DNA from: Hyphomicrobiales bacterium
GTDB lineage: Bacteria; Pseudomonadota; Alphaproteobacteria; Rhizobiales; Rhizobiaceae
NCBI GenBank assembly: GCA_900473795.1
Contig: UCMT01000002.1
Coordinates: 1 to 64,000, forward strand
Length of the DNA: 64,000 bases
Direction of reading: 5' to 3'
The position numbers were made by a program, and so were the translations under genes. The notes beneath the pieces were generated by a model, which saw only the letters and a program-made list of their open reading frames with translations, was not told where the DNA came from and made no database searches. Positions 1-9,924 of the stretch are shown here, piece by piece (the first letter of the stretch is position 1; the number at the start of each line of letters is the position of its first letter).

Positions 1-250
1 CTGAATGCCGGCACCGGAGACTGCGCCACGAAGTCGTCGCGAGGCAGAGGGTCCGAAGTCGGGGTCTGTAGGGAGGAAAGCTCCCGAGAGAACGCCAAAC
101 GGGGCGCTGGAAAGCGTCACATATACTATTCGTTAGAGACGGTTTCCAGTGCCCCGTCCGATTGAATGCATGTTTGAAAAACCCCGGCGGCAACCGCGCG
201 GGGATGCCGCCCCATGACGTTGAACGACTTGTAAACCGGGAAAAACAGCC
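1..250. other. Window edge, no recognised gene
   Basis: A plus-strand frame is open from base 1 to a stop at about 162, but its translation is rich in Arg, Gly and Ser and resembles no protein I know. The stretch could be the tail of a gene outside the window or noncoding sequence. A short perfect hairpin (GGGAG, GAAAG loop, CTCCC) sits at 71-85. Nothing more can be supported. Confidence 0.3.
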
Positions 251-628
251 ATGCCCTATAGAAAACCGGAAGACTCACCCGCCGTCGATGTTCTATTTCG
301 CGTCGCCGCAACGGCCTGGCTCAATCATTGGGGTTGCGGGATGCGGCGCTGTCGCCGCGACGGTCGCTGTCTTGGGGTGGACGGGTTTGGAATGCCTTTG
401 TGTGTTCGCGAGATGCCCAATGCAGAGATCGACGAGATGCTGGATTTTTTCGCTGCGACGATCGAACTCGCGACGCCCGAAATGGTTGCGCAACGTCTGG
501 CGCAGGCGAAGACCGACGACGAGCGCGAGATGATCGCGTTCCGGCGCAGCGTGTTTCTAAGCTATCATCAGGAACTGGCAAAGGCGGGGCTGGCCGAGCC
601 TTTGGGGCCGCCCCTCATTGAGGGCTGA
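251..628 (+). CDS. Conserved hypothetical protein, start uncertain
   Basis: This small protein of up to 125 residues has no function I can recognise. The last 70 residues (from the Met at 413) look like a real soluble, mostly helical, acidic domain. The first 50 residues are Cys- and Arg-rich and look unlike coding sequence, so the true start may be the ATG at 392 or 413. None of the possible starts has a strong ribosome binding site. It converges with the RidA gene and the two stop codons abut. Confidence 0.5.
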   Translation: MPYRKPEDSPAVDVLFRVAATAWLNHWGCGMRRCRRDGRCLGVDGFGMPLCVREMPNAEIDEMLDFFAATIELATPEMVAQRLAQAKTDDEREMIAFRRSVFLSYHQELAKAGLAEPLGPPLIEG

Positions 629-1015
629 TCATCCCCGAAAGGCGGTGACTTCGATCTCGATCAACATCTCCGGGCGGATCAGGCCGCAGACCACCATGGT
701 CGCCGCCGGACGGATCTCGCCGAAAGTTTCGCCCAGGATCGGGAACACTACATCGGCAAAGGCCGCATCGGTGACGTAGTAGTGATTGCGCGCCACGTCC
801 TGCAGCGAAAACCCGGCATCCGCCAGCGCCTTCTCGATCGTCTTCAGGCAGTTGCGGGTCTGCTCCTCCACCGTCTCCGGCATGGTCATGGTGGCATAGT
901 CGTAGCCGGTCGTACCGGAAACGAAGCACCAGTCACCCTGCACGAGCGCACGCGAATAGCCCGCCGTCCTTTCAAACGGCGAGCCGGAAGAGATCAGTTT
1001 GCGCTGGCTTGGCAT
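629..1015 (-). CDS. RidA/YjgF/Rid-family protein
   Basis: The 128-residue product has the length and fold signature of the Rid family, whose founding members hydrolyse reactive enamine/imine intermediates of amino-acid metabolism. Supporting features are the N-terminal GSPFERTAGYSRA stretch, the central DVARNHYYVTD segment and the C-terminal region ending in IEIEVTAF. The conserved RidA arginine (the R of the usual NRVVK-type strand) is not clearly present, so this looks like a divergent Rid subgroup and its substrate cannot be read from sequence. It lies 6 bp downstream of leuD on the same strand and is probably co-transcribed with it. The link to branched-chain amino-acid synthesis would suit an imine-handling protein, but that is inference. 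Confidence 0.85.
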   Translation of the reverse strand: MPSQRKLISSGSPFERTAGYSRALVQGDWCFVSGTTGYDYATMTMPETVEEQTRNCLKTIEKALADAGFSLQDVARNHYYVTDAAFADVVFPILGETFGEIRPAATMVVCGLIRPEMLIEIEVTAFRG

Positions 1016-1021
1016 TGGGCC

Positions 1022-1627
1022 TTACGCCCAGGGATGCGAAGCGGCGTTGGCCTTCTCGAATGTGTCGATGGCCGAGGCCTTCTCCAGCGTCAGGCCGATA
1101 TCGTCGAGGCCGTTCAGCATGCAGTGACGCTTGAATTCGTCGAGTTCGAAGGTGATCTTGCCGCCGTCCGGCCCGGTGATTTCCTGGGCTTCCAGGTCGA
1201 CCGTCAGGATGGCGTTGGAGCCGCGGCTGGCGTCATCCATCAGCTTCTCCAGGTCTTCCGGCGAGACCACGACCGGCAGGATGCCGTTCTTGAAACAGTT
1301 GTTGTAGAAGATGTCGGCGAACGAGGTCGAGATGACGCAGCGGATACCGAAGTCGAGCAGTGCCCAGGGCGCATGTTCGCGCGAGGAGCCGCAGCCGAAA
1401 TTATCGCCGGCAACCAGGATCTTGGCGTTCTGGTAGGCGGGCTTGTTGAGCACGAAATCCGGATTGACCGAGCCGTCCTCGTTGTAGCGGGCTTCGGCGA
1501 ACAGTCCGGTGCCAAGGCCGGTGCGCTTGATCGTCTTCAGGTAATCCTTCGGAATGATCATGTCCGTGTCGACATTGACGACGGGAAGGGGCGCGGCAAC
1601 GCCGGTGAGCTTGACGAACTTGTCCAT
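1022..1627 (-). CDS. leuD: 3-isopropylmalate dehydratase small subunit
   Basis: LeuD is the small subunit of isopropylmalate isomerase. With LeuC it converts 2-isopropylmalate to 3-isopropylmalate in leucine synthesis in the cytoplasm. The 201-residue product starts [20 protein letters not shown] and carries the aconitase-swivel signature: [12 protein letters not shown] near the N-terminus and [15 protein letters not shown] in the middle. I chose the start at 1627, because the longer form (from 1648) adds only MKSKAIA, which has no family counterpart. The partner leuC is not in the window, as is usual in rhizobia where leuC and leuD are separated. The RidA gene follows 6 bp downstream. Confidence 0.96.
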   Translation of the reverse strand: MDKFVKLTGVAAPLPVVNVDTDMIIPKDYLKTIKRTGLGTGLFAEARYNEDGSVNPDFVLNKPAYQNAKILVAGDNFGCGSSREHAPWALLDFGIRCVISTSFADIFYNNCFKNGILPVVVSPEDLEKLMDDASRGSNAILTVDLEAQEITGPDGGKITFELDEFKRHCMLNGLDDIGLTLEKASAIDTFEKANAASHPWA

Positions 1628-1744
1628 GGCAATGGCCTTCGATTTCAACGGGACGGAAAAATTTCCGCCCAGCGTTTAGAGCAATTTTACACCGAAATGA
1701 AGGAAAATCTCGTGGCAGAGGGCCGGAAAGTCGGCTTTCAGCCG

Positions 1745-1999
1745 TTAGAGATCGATGATCGTGCCGCGGCCGTCGTTCCAGATGCGCGGTTCGCGCTGAT
1801 GCTGGCCCGACGCACGATTGGCGGTTGCGCGCACCGGCTTCGGCGAAAGCCGCGCGGAAATGGCGCTGCCGATAACGAGCACAGCCGCGATGCCGGCGAG
1901 CGCCAGGCCGAGCGAAGCCGTGAACACCAGCGCCATCAGCGTGAACGCGATGCCGGCGGCCGTGAGCAGGAGAGAGCGAATGCTTTGCATGATCGTCAC
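1745..1999 (-). CDS. Small membrane protein of unknown function
   Basis: The product has 84 residues, or 81 if the internal ATG at 1990 is used. It has one or two closely spaced hydrophobic segments at about residues 8-47 (LLLTAAGIAFTLMALVF and LGLALAGIAAVLVIGSAI) followed by a basic, hydrophilic tail of about 35 residues ending in DGRGTIIDL. It is transcribed divergently from the CitE-like gene, with 118 bp between the starts. I do not recognise a family. The hydrophobic profile and codon use support a real inner-membrane protein. Confidence 0.6.
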   Translation of the reverse strand: MTIMQSIRSLLLTAAGIAFTLMALVFTASLGLALAGIAAVLVIGSAISARLSPKPVRATANRASGQHQREPRIWNDGRGTIIDL

Positions 2000-2117
2000 C
2001 TTTCGTTACCTGAAATGTGGGCCCGCCCGCCCCGCCTTGCAAGGCCTTCTTTGGTATTGCCCTGCCTGCTGACATGTCTGCCTTGCGAAAACGGCGAAAG
2101 ACGGGCACAAAAGCCGC

Positions 2118-3020
2118 ATGAATTCAGTTGCCGATCGCCATCCCGTCCGCCTGCGCCGCTCGGTGCTCTGCGTGCCTGCCGACAATGCCCGCGCGCTCTC
2201 CAAGGTCTCCACGCTTGCCTGCGACGCGGTGATCTACGATCTTGAGGATGCCGTTTCCGTCGACGACAAGGCCGCCGCCCGTCAAACGCTTGCCGATCAT
2301 CTTGCCCGCAAACGGCGCCGCGATATCGAAGTGATCGTCCGCATCAACGGTCTGAAAACCCGCTTCGGCGAAAAGGATCTGGCAGCGATGCTGGCGCTTG
2401 CGCCCGATGCCATCCTCTTGCCCAAGGTGGAAAGCCCGCAGGATATCTTGGCGGTCGCGGACGTGCTGTCGGAAAACGACGCGCCGGATGCCGTGCGCCT
2501 CTGGGCGATGATCGAGACCCCGCATGGGGTGCTCAATGCGGCTGCCATCGCCGAGACCGGCCGCACGCGCGGCGGCAGGCTCGATTGTTTCGTGCCCGGG
2601 CTGAACGATCTGCGCAAGGAAACCGGCGTGCCGGCTTTGCCCGGCCGCACCTATCTCGTGCCCTGGCTGATGCAGATCCTGCTCGCCGGCCGCAGCTGCG
2701 GTCTCGATGTCATCGACGCCGTCTTCAACGATATCAGCAACACGGCCGGGTTCGCTGCGGAATGCGCTGAGGGCCGCGACATGGGTTTCGACGGCAAGAT
2801 GCTGATCCACCCGGCCCAGATCGGTCCCGCAAACGACCATTTCGGGGTCGACGCCGCCGCCGTCAGCGAGGCCCGAGCCATCATCGATGCCTTCGCGCTC
2901 CCGGAAAACCGCGAAAAGGGCGTCATCAATCTCAATGGCCTGATGGTCGAGCGCCTGCATCTCGAGCAGGCCCTGCGCCTCGCCGCCAAGGCAGAGGCCA
3001 TTCAGCATAAAAGGACGTGA
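2118..3020 (+). CDS. CoA ester lyase, HpcH/HpaI (CitE-like) family
   Basis: The 300-residue protein belongs to the CitE/malyl-CoA lyase group of the HpcH/HpaI aldolase family, which cleaves or forms 3-hydroxyacyl-CoA esters using Mg2+. Visible hallmarks are RRSVLCVPADN at the N-terminus, DAVIYDLEDAV (metal-ligand region), the VIVRINGL strand, MIETPHGVLNA, and the C-terminal DGKMLIHPAQI. No citrate lyase alpha or gamma subunit genes are nearby, so it is not part of a citrate lyase complex. Stand-alone members act as malyl-CoA, methylmalyl-CoA or citramalyl-CoA lyases, and the substrate here is unresolved. The next gene begins 3 bp after the stop, so they form an operon. Confidence 0.88.
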   Translation: MNSVADRHPVRLRRSVLCVPADNARALSKVSTLACDAVIYDLEDAVSVDDKAAARQTLADHLARKRRRDIEVIVRINGLKTRFGEKDLAAMLALAPDAILLPKVESPQDILAVADVLSENDAPDAVRLWAMIETPHGVLNAAAIAETGRTRGGRLDCFVPGLNDLRKETGVPALPGRTYLVPWLMQILLAGRSCGLDVIDAVFNDISNTAGFAAECAEGRDMGFDGKMLIHPAQIGPANDHFGVDAAAVSEARAIIDAFALPENREKGVINLNGLMVERLHLEQALRLAAKAEAIQHKRT

Positions 3021-3023
3021 AGC

Positions 3024-3230
3024 ATGAAACTCTACCGTTTCCTCACCGGCACCGACGATGCCGCGTTCTGCCACCGCGTCACCGACGCCCTCAACAAGGG
3101 CTGGTCGCTGCATGGCTCGCCCGCGCTTTCCTTCAACAGCCAGACGGGCCAGCCGATGACCGGACAGGCGATCGTCAAGGACGTCGAAGGCAAGGACTAT
3201 CACCCCGACATGAAACTCTCCGAGCAGTGA
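3024..3230 (+). CDS. DUF1737-type small protein
   Basis: This 68-residue protein reads MKLYRFLTGTDDAAFCHRV at the start and contains KGWSLHGSPALSF, the pattern of the DUF1737 family of small proteins with no known function. The KGW-L-G motif resembles the core of other small proteins that make a short beta-hairpin. It starts 3 bp after the CitE-like stop codon and is followed at once by a terminator hairpin, so the pair forms a two-gene unit. Confidence 0.8.
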   Translation: MKLYRFLTGTDDAAFCHRVTDALNKGWSLHGSPALSFNSQTGQPMTGQAIVKDVEGKDYHPDMKLSEQ

Positions 3231-3239
3231 AATGAAAAA

Positions 3240-3269
3240 CGCCGCGCATCATTTGATACGCGGCGCTTT
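3240..3269. terminator. Bidirectional rho-independent terminator
   Basis: CGCCGCG at 3240-3246 pairs with CGCGGCG at 3259-3265 (7 bp, 12-nt loop). It is followed by CTTTCC on the plus strand and by a clear run of T on the minus strand (AAAAA at 3235-3239 on plus). It separates the CitE/DUF1737 unit from the convergent metallopeptidase gene. Confidence 0.75.
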
Positions 3270-3289
3270 CCTTGGGTCTTTCGGGCGGT

Positions 3290-3730
3290 TTAACCGCCCA
3301 CATGCTCGACGCTTGCCTCGATCCGCTCCATGTCGTCGTCGGACAGGCCGAAATGATGGCCGATCTCGTGGATCAGCACATGGGTGACGATGTCGCCCAG
3401 CGTCTCCTCGTTTTCCGCCCAGTAATCGAGGATCGGCCGGCGATAGAGCGTGATCCGGTTCGGCACCTGGCCGGTTTCCATGCTGAAGCGCTCGCCGATG
3501 CCGCGTCCTTCGAACAGGCCCAAGAGGTCAAAGGGCGTTTCCAGCGCCATGTCCTCGAAGACGTCCTCGCTCGGAAAGTCGTCGATCTCGATGGTGAGGT
3601 TGGTGGCAAGCGCCCGGAATTCCTCCGGCAGGTGGCTATAGGCCTCCAGTGCGAGGGATTCGAATGTGCTGATTGTCGGCGCGTGGCGTTCCCGCCAATC
3701 GTCGCTCTGGTCTATGCGGGCCATGGGCAC
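3290..3730 (-). CDS. Minimal zincin-like metallopeptidase family protein
   Basis: The 146-residue protein carries the zinc-protease motif HEIGHHFG at residues 121-128 (HExxH, with the helix continuing to the acidic stretch SDDDMERIE). It matches the small stand-alone zincin family common in alphaproteobacteria and actinobacteria. No signal peptide or membrane segment is seen, so it should be cytoplasmic. The physiological substrate of this family is unknown. It is convergent with the DUF1737 gene and divergent from imuA. Confidence 0.82.
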   Translation of the reverse strand: MPMARIDQSDDWRERHAPTISTFESLALEAYSHLPEEFRALATNLTIEIDDFPSEDVFEDMALETPFDLLGLFEGRGIGERFSMETGQVPNRITLYRRPILDYWAENEETLGDIVTHVLIHEIGHHFGLSDDDMERIEASVEHVGG

Positions 3731-3857
3731 TCCTTATTGCCCCTTGATATAGCCATTTCATGAGCGTTTTTCGAGGGTTGAATTTGGATGGGTGATTTTA
3801 AGGAATAAATTCTTATAAATTACCGTTGACTCTTCCCTGAAGCTCTGGAATCAATAA

Positions 3858-3872
3858 GAACATAACAGGAAC
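3858..3872 (+). promoter_or_regulatory. LexA (SOS) box upstream of imuA
   Basis: GAAC at 3858-3861 and GAAC at 3869-3872 are separated by exactly 7 nt. This is the GAAC-N7-GAAC direct-repeat LexA operator known for Rhizobiales. It lies 21 bp before the imuA start, downstream of a TTGACT hexamer at 3826-3831, so it would cover the transcription start. LexA repression with DNA-damage induction of imuA-imuB-dnaE2 follows from known biology. Confidence 0.88.
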
Positions 3873-3893
3873 GATCTGGATTGGAGTAACGTC

Positions 3894-4826
3894 ATGGTGC
3901 AGGCGCCCATGGCGCGTGAGCGGCTTTTTGCGCTCCGTGAAGAGATAGCAAGGCTTGAAGGCAAGCCGGTCCCCGCCATGGCAGCGGCGAGACACGAGGC
4001 CTTGGCCGAACGGGGCGGCAAGGACAAGGAAAAGCATCGTCTGCCGCTGGGCGTGACGGTGCTGGATGAGGCGCTGGAGGGCGGCGTGCCGCTCGATGGT
4101 TTGTCGGAAATCCGCTCGTCTTGTCTGCGCGATGCGACGGCCTCGGCCGGTTTTGCCCTGGCGCTTTGTGCCCTCATGCAAAAACAGGCTGCGGACGATG
4201 CCGCGCCGATCCTCTGGATCGCCGACAGGGTCACCACGATGGAGGCAGGCGTGCCCTATCCGTTGGGGCTCGAGGATTACGGCCTCGATCCCGAGCGTTT
4301 CCTCCATGCGGCACCGCGCAAGCTGGACGAGGCCCTCTGGCTTGCCGAAACGGCGGTCGAAAGCGGCGCCTTCGCCGTCACCCTGTTGGAGGTCAAGGGC
4401 AATCCGGCGCATTTCGGCCTGACCGAAAGCCGAAGGCTCGGTCTCAGGGCAAGGGCGGCGGGGCGGCCGCTCCTCCTGTTGCGGCAATCCGGAGAAGAGG
4501 AGGCAAGCAGTGCTGCCTTCCGTTTTCTCGTGGAACCCGCGCCTGCGGCAATCCGGCTTTTGCCGGACCGGTCGATGCTTGGCGGCAGCATCGGCAATCC
4601 GGTTTTCCGTCTCACCCTGGAGAAGAGCCGAAATCCGGCTCCGCTCTCCCTCATTCTGGAGTGGAACCCCCATGACCGTCAGTTTTTCCCCGCCCGCGAG
4701 CCGGAATATGCTCGGCCTCCGCTCAAGCGCGCAGCGCATCCTGGCCCTCGCCTTTCCGCATCTCTCAACCGACCGGATCGCCCGCAGGAAATGGGGCCTG
4801 TCCTGGCGTTCGACCAGGCGTCCTGA
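3894..4826 (+). CDS. imuA: ImuA, SOS mutagenesis protein (RecA-like)
   Basis: ImuA is the first component of the alphaproteobacterial mutasome, which with ImuB and DnaE2 performs error-prone translesion synthesis after DNA damage. The 310-residue protein begins MVQAPMARERLFALREEIARL and continues into a RecA/SulA-like core around LPLGVTVLDEALEGGVPLDGL. The Walker A GxxGxGKT loop of true RecA is absent, which is normal for ImuA. It is longer than usual, and its last 51 residues are encoded by DNA that also encodes the start of ImuB in another frame (155-nt overlap). A LexA box precedes it. A TTGGAG ribosome binding site lies 7 nt before the ATG. Confidence 0.9.
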   Translation: MVQAPMARERLFALREEIARLEGKPVPAMAAARHEALAERGGKDKEKHRLPLGVTVLDEALEGGVPLDGLSEIRSSCLRDATASAGFALALCALMQKQAADDAAPILWIADRVTTMEAGVPYPLGLEDYGLDPERFLHAAPRKLDEALWLAETAVESGAFAVTLLEVKGNPAHFGLTESRRLGLRARAAGRPLLLLRQSGEEEASSAAFRFLVEPAPAAIRLLPDRSMLGGSIGNPVFRLTLEKSRNPAPLSLILEWNPHDRQFFPAREPEYARPPLKRAAHPGPRLSASLNRPDRPQEMGPVLAFDQAS

Positions 4827-6285
4827 GGCCCAACCCCTCGTCTGCTCCGGCCGGCTCAACAATGCCATGCGGCTGACGGCGCTCGATGAGGCGGCGGAAG
4901 CGATCGGCCTGAAGAAAAACCAGGCTGTGGCGGAAGCGCGGGCCATCTGTCCGAAGCTCGATGTCGTCGAGGAGGATCCGGCGGCCGATCGCCGCCTGCT
5001 CGACGGCATCGCCGACTGGTGCGACCGCTATACGCCCCTGGTGGCACTCGACGGCCGTGATGGGCTGTTTCTCGATATCACCGGCTGTGCCCATCTTTTC
5101 GGCGGCGAGAAGGCGCTGCTCCAGGATATCCTGTCGCGGCTCTTCCAGATGGGGATCGATGCGCGCGGCGCCATCTCGTCCGCGCCCGGGCTTTCCTGGG
5201 CGATCTCCCGCTTCGGCAATGGCGGCGTCATTGCCGACGAAGAGATGGAGCTTGTCCTTTCGCCCCTGCCGGTTGCCGCACTGCGATTGGAGGAAGAGAC
5301 CGTCGCCGCGCTGCAGAAGCTTGGCTTGAAACAGGTCGGCGATCTTATCCATGCGCCGCGTGCGCCGCTGGCGCGCCGCTTCGGAGCGCATCTGCTGTTG
5401 CGGCTCGATCAGGCGCTTGGCCTTGACGAGGAGCCGGTCTCGCCGCGCCGGCCCGTTGCCAGCCTCTCCGCCGAACGCCGCCTCGCCGAGCCTGTTCAGG
5501 CGGATGAAGACATCCTGCATCTGACCGGGCAGATCGCCCTGTCGCTGAAAACCAGCCTGGAGGAGCGTGGCACGGGTGGGCGGGCTTTCGAGCTCGTGCT
5601 GTTCCGGATCGATGGCCGGGTCTTTCGTGTCGCGGCCGGCGCCTCGCAGCCGCTGCGCGATCCCAGGCGCATCGCCGCGCTCTTTTCCGAGCGTCTTCAG
5701 GCCGTTCATGACGATCTAGAGGCCGGTTATGGTTTCGAGATCCTGCGGCTGAACGTCACGCGCCATGAAGCCTTCGATGCCGCGCAGGAGGATTTCGACG
5801 GCGCTCGGCAGAAGAATGTTTCTCTCGCGAATTTTGTGGATCGCGTCTCGGCCCGTCTGGGCGAAGATTGTCTGCAGAGTTTTCACCTGCGCGAGAGCCA
5901 TGTGCCGGAACGGGCGGTGACCGCTGCTCCAGCCATCCGCACGCTGTCCTCCGGCAAGGGGCCGGAGAAGAGCGGTGTCTCCTGGTCCCGCGGCGATCGG
6001 CCGCTCCGACTGTTCCCGAGGCCGGAAGCGGTGGAGGTCTCCTTGGCGGAAGTGCCGGAGGGCCCGCCGGAAAGCTTCTGCTGGCGGCGCATGCTGCACC
6101 GCGTCTCGCGCAGCGAGGGGCCGGAGCGGCTTACCATGGAATGGTGGATCGATGGCACTGACGCCCGGGCACGGGATTATTTCCGCATCGAGGACGATAC
6201 CGGCCATCGCTTCTGGCTCTACCGCGAAGGTCTCTACGGCCAGCTGCCGCCGCCGCGCTGGTTCATGCATGGGGTTTTCGCATGA
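4672..6285 (+). CDS. imuB: ImuB, catalytically dead Y-family polymerase
   Basis: ImuB is the Y-family-polymerase-like hub of the mutasome and links DnaE2 to the beta clamp. From the ATG at 4672 it has 537 residues; ATG 4708 ([20 protein letters not shown]) is an alternative that fits the family start better. The palm acidic residues of active Y polymerases are missing: the first Asp motif is replaced by [13 protein letters not shown], and the usual SIDE motif by the [11 protein letters not shown] region. This is the hallmark of ImuB as a non-catalytic adaptor. It overlaps imuA by 155 nt (119 nt with the later start) and overlaps dnaE2 by ATGA, so translation is probably coupled through all three genes. 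Confidence 0.93.
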   Translation: MTVSFSPPASRNMLGLRSSAQRILALAFPHLSTDRIARRKWGLSWRSTRRPEAQPLVCSGRLNNAMRLTALDEAAEAIGLKKNQAVAEARAICPKLDVVEEDPAADRRLLDGIADWCDRYTPLVALDGRDGLFLDITGCAHLFGGEKALLQDILSRLFQMGIDARGAISSAPGLSWAISRFGNGGVIADEEMELVLSPLPVAALRLEEETVAALQKLGLKQVGDLIHAPRAPLARRFGAHLLLRLDQALGLDEEPVSPRRPVASLSAERRLAEPVQADEDILHLTGQIALSLKTSLEERGTGGRAFELVLFRIDGRVFRVAAGASQPLRDPRRIAALFSERLQAVHDDLEAGYGFEILRLNVTRHEAFDAAQEDFDGARQKNVSLANFVDRVSARLGEDCLQSFHLRESHVPERAVTAAPAIRTLSSGKGPEKSGVSWSRGDRPLRLFPRPEAVEVSLAEVPEGPPESFCWRRMLHRVSRSEGPERLTMEWWIDGTDARARDYFRIEDDTGHRFWLYREGLYGQLPPPRWFMHGVFA

Positions 6286-9200
6286 ACGCCATCCCTCACT
6301 TTTTCGAGATCGGCGCCCGGACGAATTTCTCCTTCCTCGAAGGGGCGTCCAAGCCGGAGGAAATGGTGACGCAGGCCGCGTTGCTGAAACTCGCGGGTCT
6401 CGGGATCGCCGACCGGAATTCGGTCGCCGGCGTTGTCCGGGCTCATGCGCAGATCCGGGCGCTGGAGGAAAACTATGAAAAGACCGTCGCGGAAAACCGG
6501 GAGCGGCGCGAAAAGGGGCAGGCGGAAGAGGAACCCGTGAAGCCGGTTCCCTTCCAGCCGGGCGCAAGGCTGGTCTTTTCCGATGGCACGCCGGATATCC
6601 TTGCCTTCCCGCAAAACAGGAGGGGCTGGGCCCATCTCTGCCGCCTGCTGAGCGCCGGAAACCTGCGAACCCGGAAGGGCTCGTGCATCCTCACCGAGGC
6701 GGACCTTGCCGAATGGGGCGACGAGATGATGCTCGCCCTCGTTGCCAGTCCCGCTTTGCTTGGCGATGCCGGTGCGCAGGAAAAGCTGGAAGACTGCCTT
6801 GCGCGCCTGAGGAAACGCTTTCGCGACAAACTCCATCTGGTGCTTTCCCCGTCCTATGATGGCCGGGATGCCGAGGTTTTCGCGCGGTTTTCCGTGCTGG
6901 CCGCCCGCAACCGCATTCCGCTGATGGCGAGCAACCAGCCGCTCTATCACCACCCCACCCGCCGTCCCCTGTCCGATATCGTCACGGCCATCCGCGAGCA
7001 TGTGACGATCTGCGAGGCCGGCTTCCGGCTGGCCCCCAATGCCGAACGCTATCTCAAGGATGGGCGCGAGATGACGCGCCTGTTCCGCGATTATCCAAAG
7101 GCGGTCGCCAATACCGAAACGTTCTTCAGGAGCCTGTCCTTCTCGCTGGATGAGCTCAGCCACAATTATCCGGACGAAGGCGTCGAAGGAGAGACGCCAT
7201 CGCAGACACTGGCGCGCCTGACCTGGGAAGGCGCGCGCGACCGGTATCGAAAAGGCATTCCTGACAAGGTGTCGAAGCAGATCATCTACGAGCTCAATCT
7301 TATCGCGGAGATGAAATACGAGCATTATTTCCTGACGGTGCGCAACATCGTCTATCACGCCCGCTATACGCTGAAAATCCTCTGCCAGGGGCGCGGGTCC
7401 GCCGCCAATTCCGTCATCTGTTTCTGCCTCGGCATCACGGAAGTCGACCCCACCTTTACGACGCTTCTGTTCGAGCGGTTCATTTCGACGGAGCGCAACG
7501 AGCCGCCGGATATCGATGTCGATTTCGAGCATGAGCGCCGCGAAGAGGTGATCCAGCATATCTATGAGAAATACGGTATCGAACATGCCGGCCTGACGGC
7601 GGCGGTGACGAGCTACCGTGCCCGCTCCGCCGGCCGCGAAGTGGCCAAGGCCTTCGGCCTGTCGGAAGATGTGCAATCGGCCCTTGCCAGCACGGTCTGG
7701 GGCTGGTCGGCGGCGGATCTGACGGAACGCGAGGCGAGAGCGGCCGGGCTCGATCTTTCCGATCCGACGACGACGGATGTTCTCAAATACGCGACCGAAC
7801 TGATGAGCTTTCCGCGGCACCTCACCCAGCATGTCGGCGGCTTCGTCATCACGCGGGACCGTCTGGACGAGGTCATGCCGATCATGCCGACGGCCATGCC
7901 CAAGCGCTATATGGTCGAATGGGACAAGGATGATCTCGATACGATCGGCATCCTGAAAATCGACATTCTCGCTCTTGGAATGCTCACATGCCTGAGGAAA
8001 GCGTTCGACCTCCTGGAAACGCATTACGATCGGCAGATCACGCTTGGCGGCTTCGGCGACATGGCGGACGAGGCGGTCTACGCAATGATCTGCCGGGCGG
8101 ACACGATCGGCGTCTTCCAGATCGAAAGCCGCGCGCAAATGAGCATGCTGCCGCGGCTGAGGCCTGAAAGATTCTACGATCTCGTCGTGGAGGTGGCGAT
8201 CGTCCGGCCGGGTCCCATCCAGGGAAACATGGTTCACCCCTATCTCAAGCGGCGGGAGGATCAGCGCAACAACAGGCCCATCGACTATCAGAAGCCGGAG
8301 CTCAAGGCGGTTCTGGAAAGAACGCTGGGTGTTCCGCTCTTTCAGGAGCAGGCGATGCAGATCGCCATTACCGCGGCAGGCTTTCCTCCCGCAAAGGCCG
8401 ACAGGCTGCGGCGCTCGATGGCGACGTTCAAGCGGTCGGGACAGGTCAATTCCTTCAAGAAGGACATGATCGACGGCATGGTCGGGAACGGTTACCCGCG
8501 CGACTTTGCCGAACGCTGCTTCAGCCAGATCGAAGGTTTCGGCGAATACGGCTTTCCGGAAAGCCACGCGGCGTCCTTTGCCCTGCTTGTCTACGCCTCC
8601 TCCTGGGTCAAGGCCTATTATCCTGATGTCTTCTTTGCGGCGCTTTTGAATTCGCAGCCGATGGGATTTTATGCGCCGGCGCAGCTGGTGCGCGATGCGC
8701 GCGAACATGGCGTCAAAATGCGCCCCGTCGATATCAATCATTCCAAATGGGATTGCCTTCTCGAGGATGCCGACTTCGACAGGGAGGCGATCGACCGACG
8801 CCATATGTCCATGCGGGATATCATCAGGACGAAAAGGGCGGTGCGTCTCGGCTTCCGGCAGGTCAAGGGTCTTTCCGAGGCCGACATGGTCACGCTCGTC
8901 GAACAGCGGGGCCGGGGTTATGCTTCCGTGCGCGATCTCTGGCTGCGGTCGGGGTTACAGAAGTCTGACATCGAGCGGCTGGCGGATGCCGATGCCTTCC
9001 GGTCGATCGGGCTGTCGCGACGCGAGGCGCTCTGGGCCGTGCGGGCGCTGGATGCGAAGAGTGCCGCGGAGAAACTGCCCTTGTTCGACCGCGCGGATCA
9101 CGCGGATCTTCAGGTCGAGCCGGAAACCCGCCTGCCGGAAATGCTGCCGGGCGAGCAGGTGATCGAGGATTACCGCTATCTTTCCCTCTCCCTGAAGGCG

Positions 9201-9716
9201 CATCCCGTTTCCTTCCTGCGAAGCGATTTCGAAAAAAGGAACATTGTCAGGAACAGGGATCTGCTGACGGTGCCCAATGGGCAGCGCGTCACCATTGCCG
9301 GGCTCGTGCTGGTGCGCCAGAGACCCGGCTCCGCCAAGGGCGTGATCTTCATGACACTGGAAGACGAGACGGGTGTTGCCAATGCCATCGTCTGGAACAA
9401 GATATTCGACCGGTACCGCTCCGTGGTCATGGGCGCCCGGCTGGTGAAGATCACGGGCAAGCTCCAGAGCGAAAGCGGGGTGATCCATGTCGTGGTCGAC
9501 CAGATCGAGGACATGACGTCGATGCTTGGCCTGCTGCAACGCGAGGCCCGTCATTTTGGCGTGTCGGACCGGTCAGACGAAGCCCTGCGCCCGACCGCCG
9601 ACCATCGACAGAAGAAACGGACTGTAGCGGCCCATTTCGGGAAGGGCGGGAAAACGGCTCGCACCGAGATCGTCGAGACCGCCAGCGTCATGCCGAAGGG
9701 GAGGAATTTTCATTGA
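6282..9716 (+). CDS. dnaE2: Error-prone DNA polymerase DnaE2 (ImuC)
   Basis: DnaE2 is the C-family polymerase that carries out mutagenic lesion bypass in the SOS response. The 1144-residue protein has an N-terminal PHP domain ([19 protein letters not shown] at residues 8-26) and the palm catalytic motif [14 protein letters not shown] near residue 408. The thumb/fingers region contains [15 protein letters not shown] and [15 protein letters not shown]. An OB-fold follows near residue 1000 ([19 protein letters not shown]). The PHP His/Asp set looks degenerate, as expected for a polymerase without proofreading. Its ATG overlaps the imuB stop. There is no obvious terminator downstream. Confidence 0.95.
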   Translation: MNAIPHFFEIGARTNFSFLEGASKPEEMVTQAALLKLAGLGIADRNSVAGVVRAHAQIRALEENYEKTVAENRERREKGQAEEEPVKPVPFQPGARLVFSDGTPDILAFPQNRRGWAHLCRLLSAGNLRTRKGSCILTEADLAEWGDEMMLALVASPALLGDAGAQEKLEDCLARLRKRFRDKLHLVLSPSYDGRDAEVFARFSVLAARNRIPLMASNQPLYHHPTRRPLSDIVTAIREHVTICEAGFRLAPNAERYLKDGREMTRLFRDYPKAVANTETFFRSLSFSLDELSHNYPDEGVEGETPSQTLARLTWEGARDRYRKGIPDKVSKQIIYELNLIAEMKYEHYFLTVRNIVYHARYTLKILCQGRGSAANSVICFCLGITEVDPTFTTLLFERFISTERNEPPDIDVDFEHERREEVIQHIYEKYGIEHAGLTAAVTSYRARSAGREVAKAFGLSEDVQSALASTVWGWSAADLTEREARAAGLDLSDPTTTDVLKYATELMSFPRHLTQHVGGFVITRDRLDEVMPIMPTAMPKRYMVEWDKDDLDTIGILKIDILALGMLTCLRKAFDLLETHYDRQITLGGFGDMADEAVYAMICRADTIGVFQIESRAQMSMLPRLRPERFYDLVVEVAIVRPGPIQGNMVHPYLKRREDQRNNRPIDYQKPELKAVLERTLGVPLFQEQAMQIAITAAGFPPAKADRLRRSMATFKRSGQVNSFKKDMIDGMVGNGYPRDFAERCFSQIEGFGEYGFPESHAASFALLVYASSWVKAYYPDVFFAALLNSQPMGFYAPAQLVRDAREHGVKMRPVDINHSKWDCLLEDADFDREAIDRRHMSMRDIIRTKRAVRLGFRQVKGLSEADMVTLVEQRGRGYASVRDLWLRSGLQKSDIERLADADAFRSIGLSRREALWAVRALDAKSAAEKLPLFDRADHADLQVEPETRLPEMLPGEQVIEDYRYLSLSLKAHPVSFLRSDFEKRNIVRNRDLLTVPNGQRVTIAGLVLVRQRPGSAKGVIFMTLEDETGVANAIVWNKIFDRYRSVVMGARLVKITGKLQSESGVIHVVVDQIEDMTSMLGLLQREARHFGVSDRSDEALRPTADHRQKKRTVAAHFGKGGKTARTEIVETASVMPKGRNFH

Positions 9717-9924
9717 TGCCGCCCAAAGCGGGCAGCGGTTGGAAGCGGCCTGCATAACCGCGCCCGTTCACCATTGCGGGGGCGCCAGACGGCTCAAAGC
9801 GCGTTTGTAACAAAATTTGTTCGGCATTTTTGCCACTCAAGAAATTTTGAAGACGATCGGCAAAGGCAGTTCTGCCTCGCTCCGGCAAGATTAAGTCGAT
9901 GAAAATTCGATATTTTCAATCAAG

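Noticed and set aside
782..2245. 487-codon plus-strand open frame
   Set aside because: It lies opposite RidA, leuD and the membrane protein gene, is Arg/Gly/His-rich, and has no motif. It is a high-GC shadow frame.
6234..8804. 856-codon minus-strand open frame
   Set aside because: It is the antisense shadow of imuB and dnaE2, with Arg/His/Gly-rich composition and no known domain.
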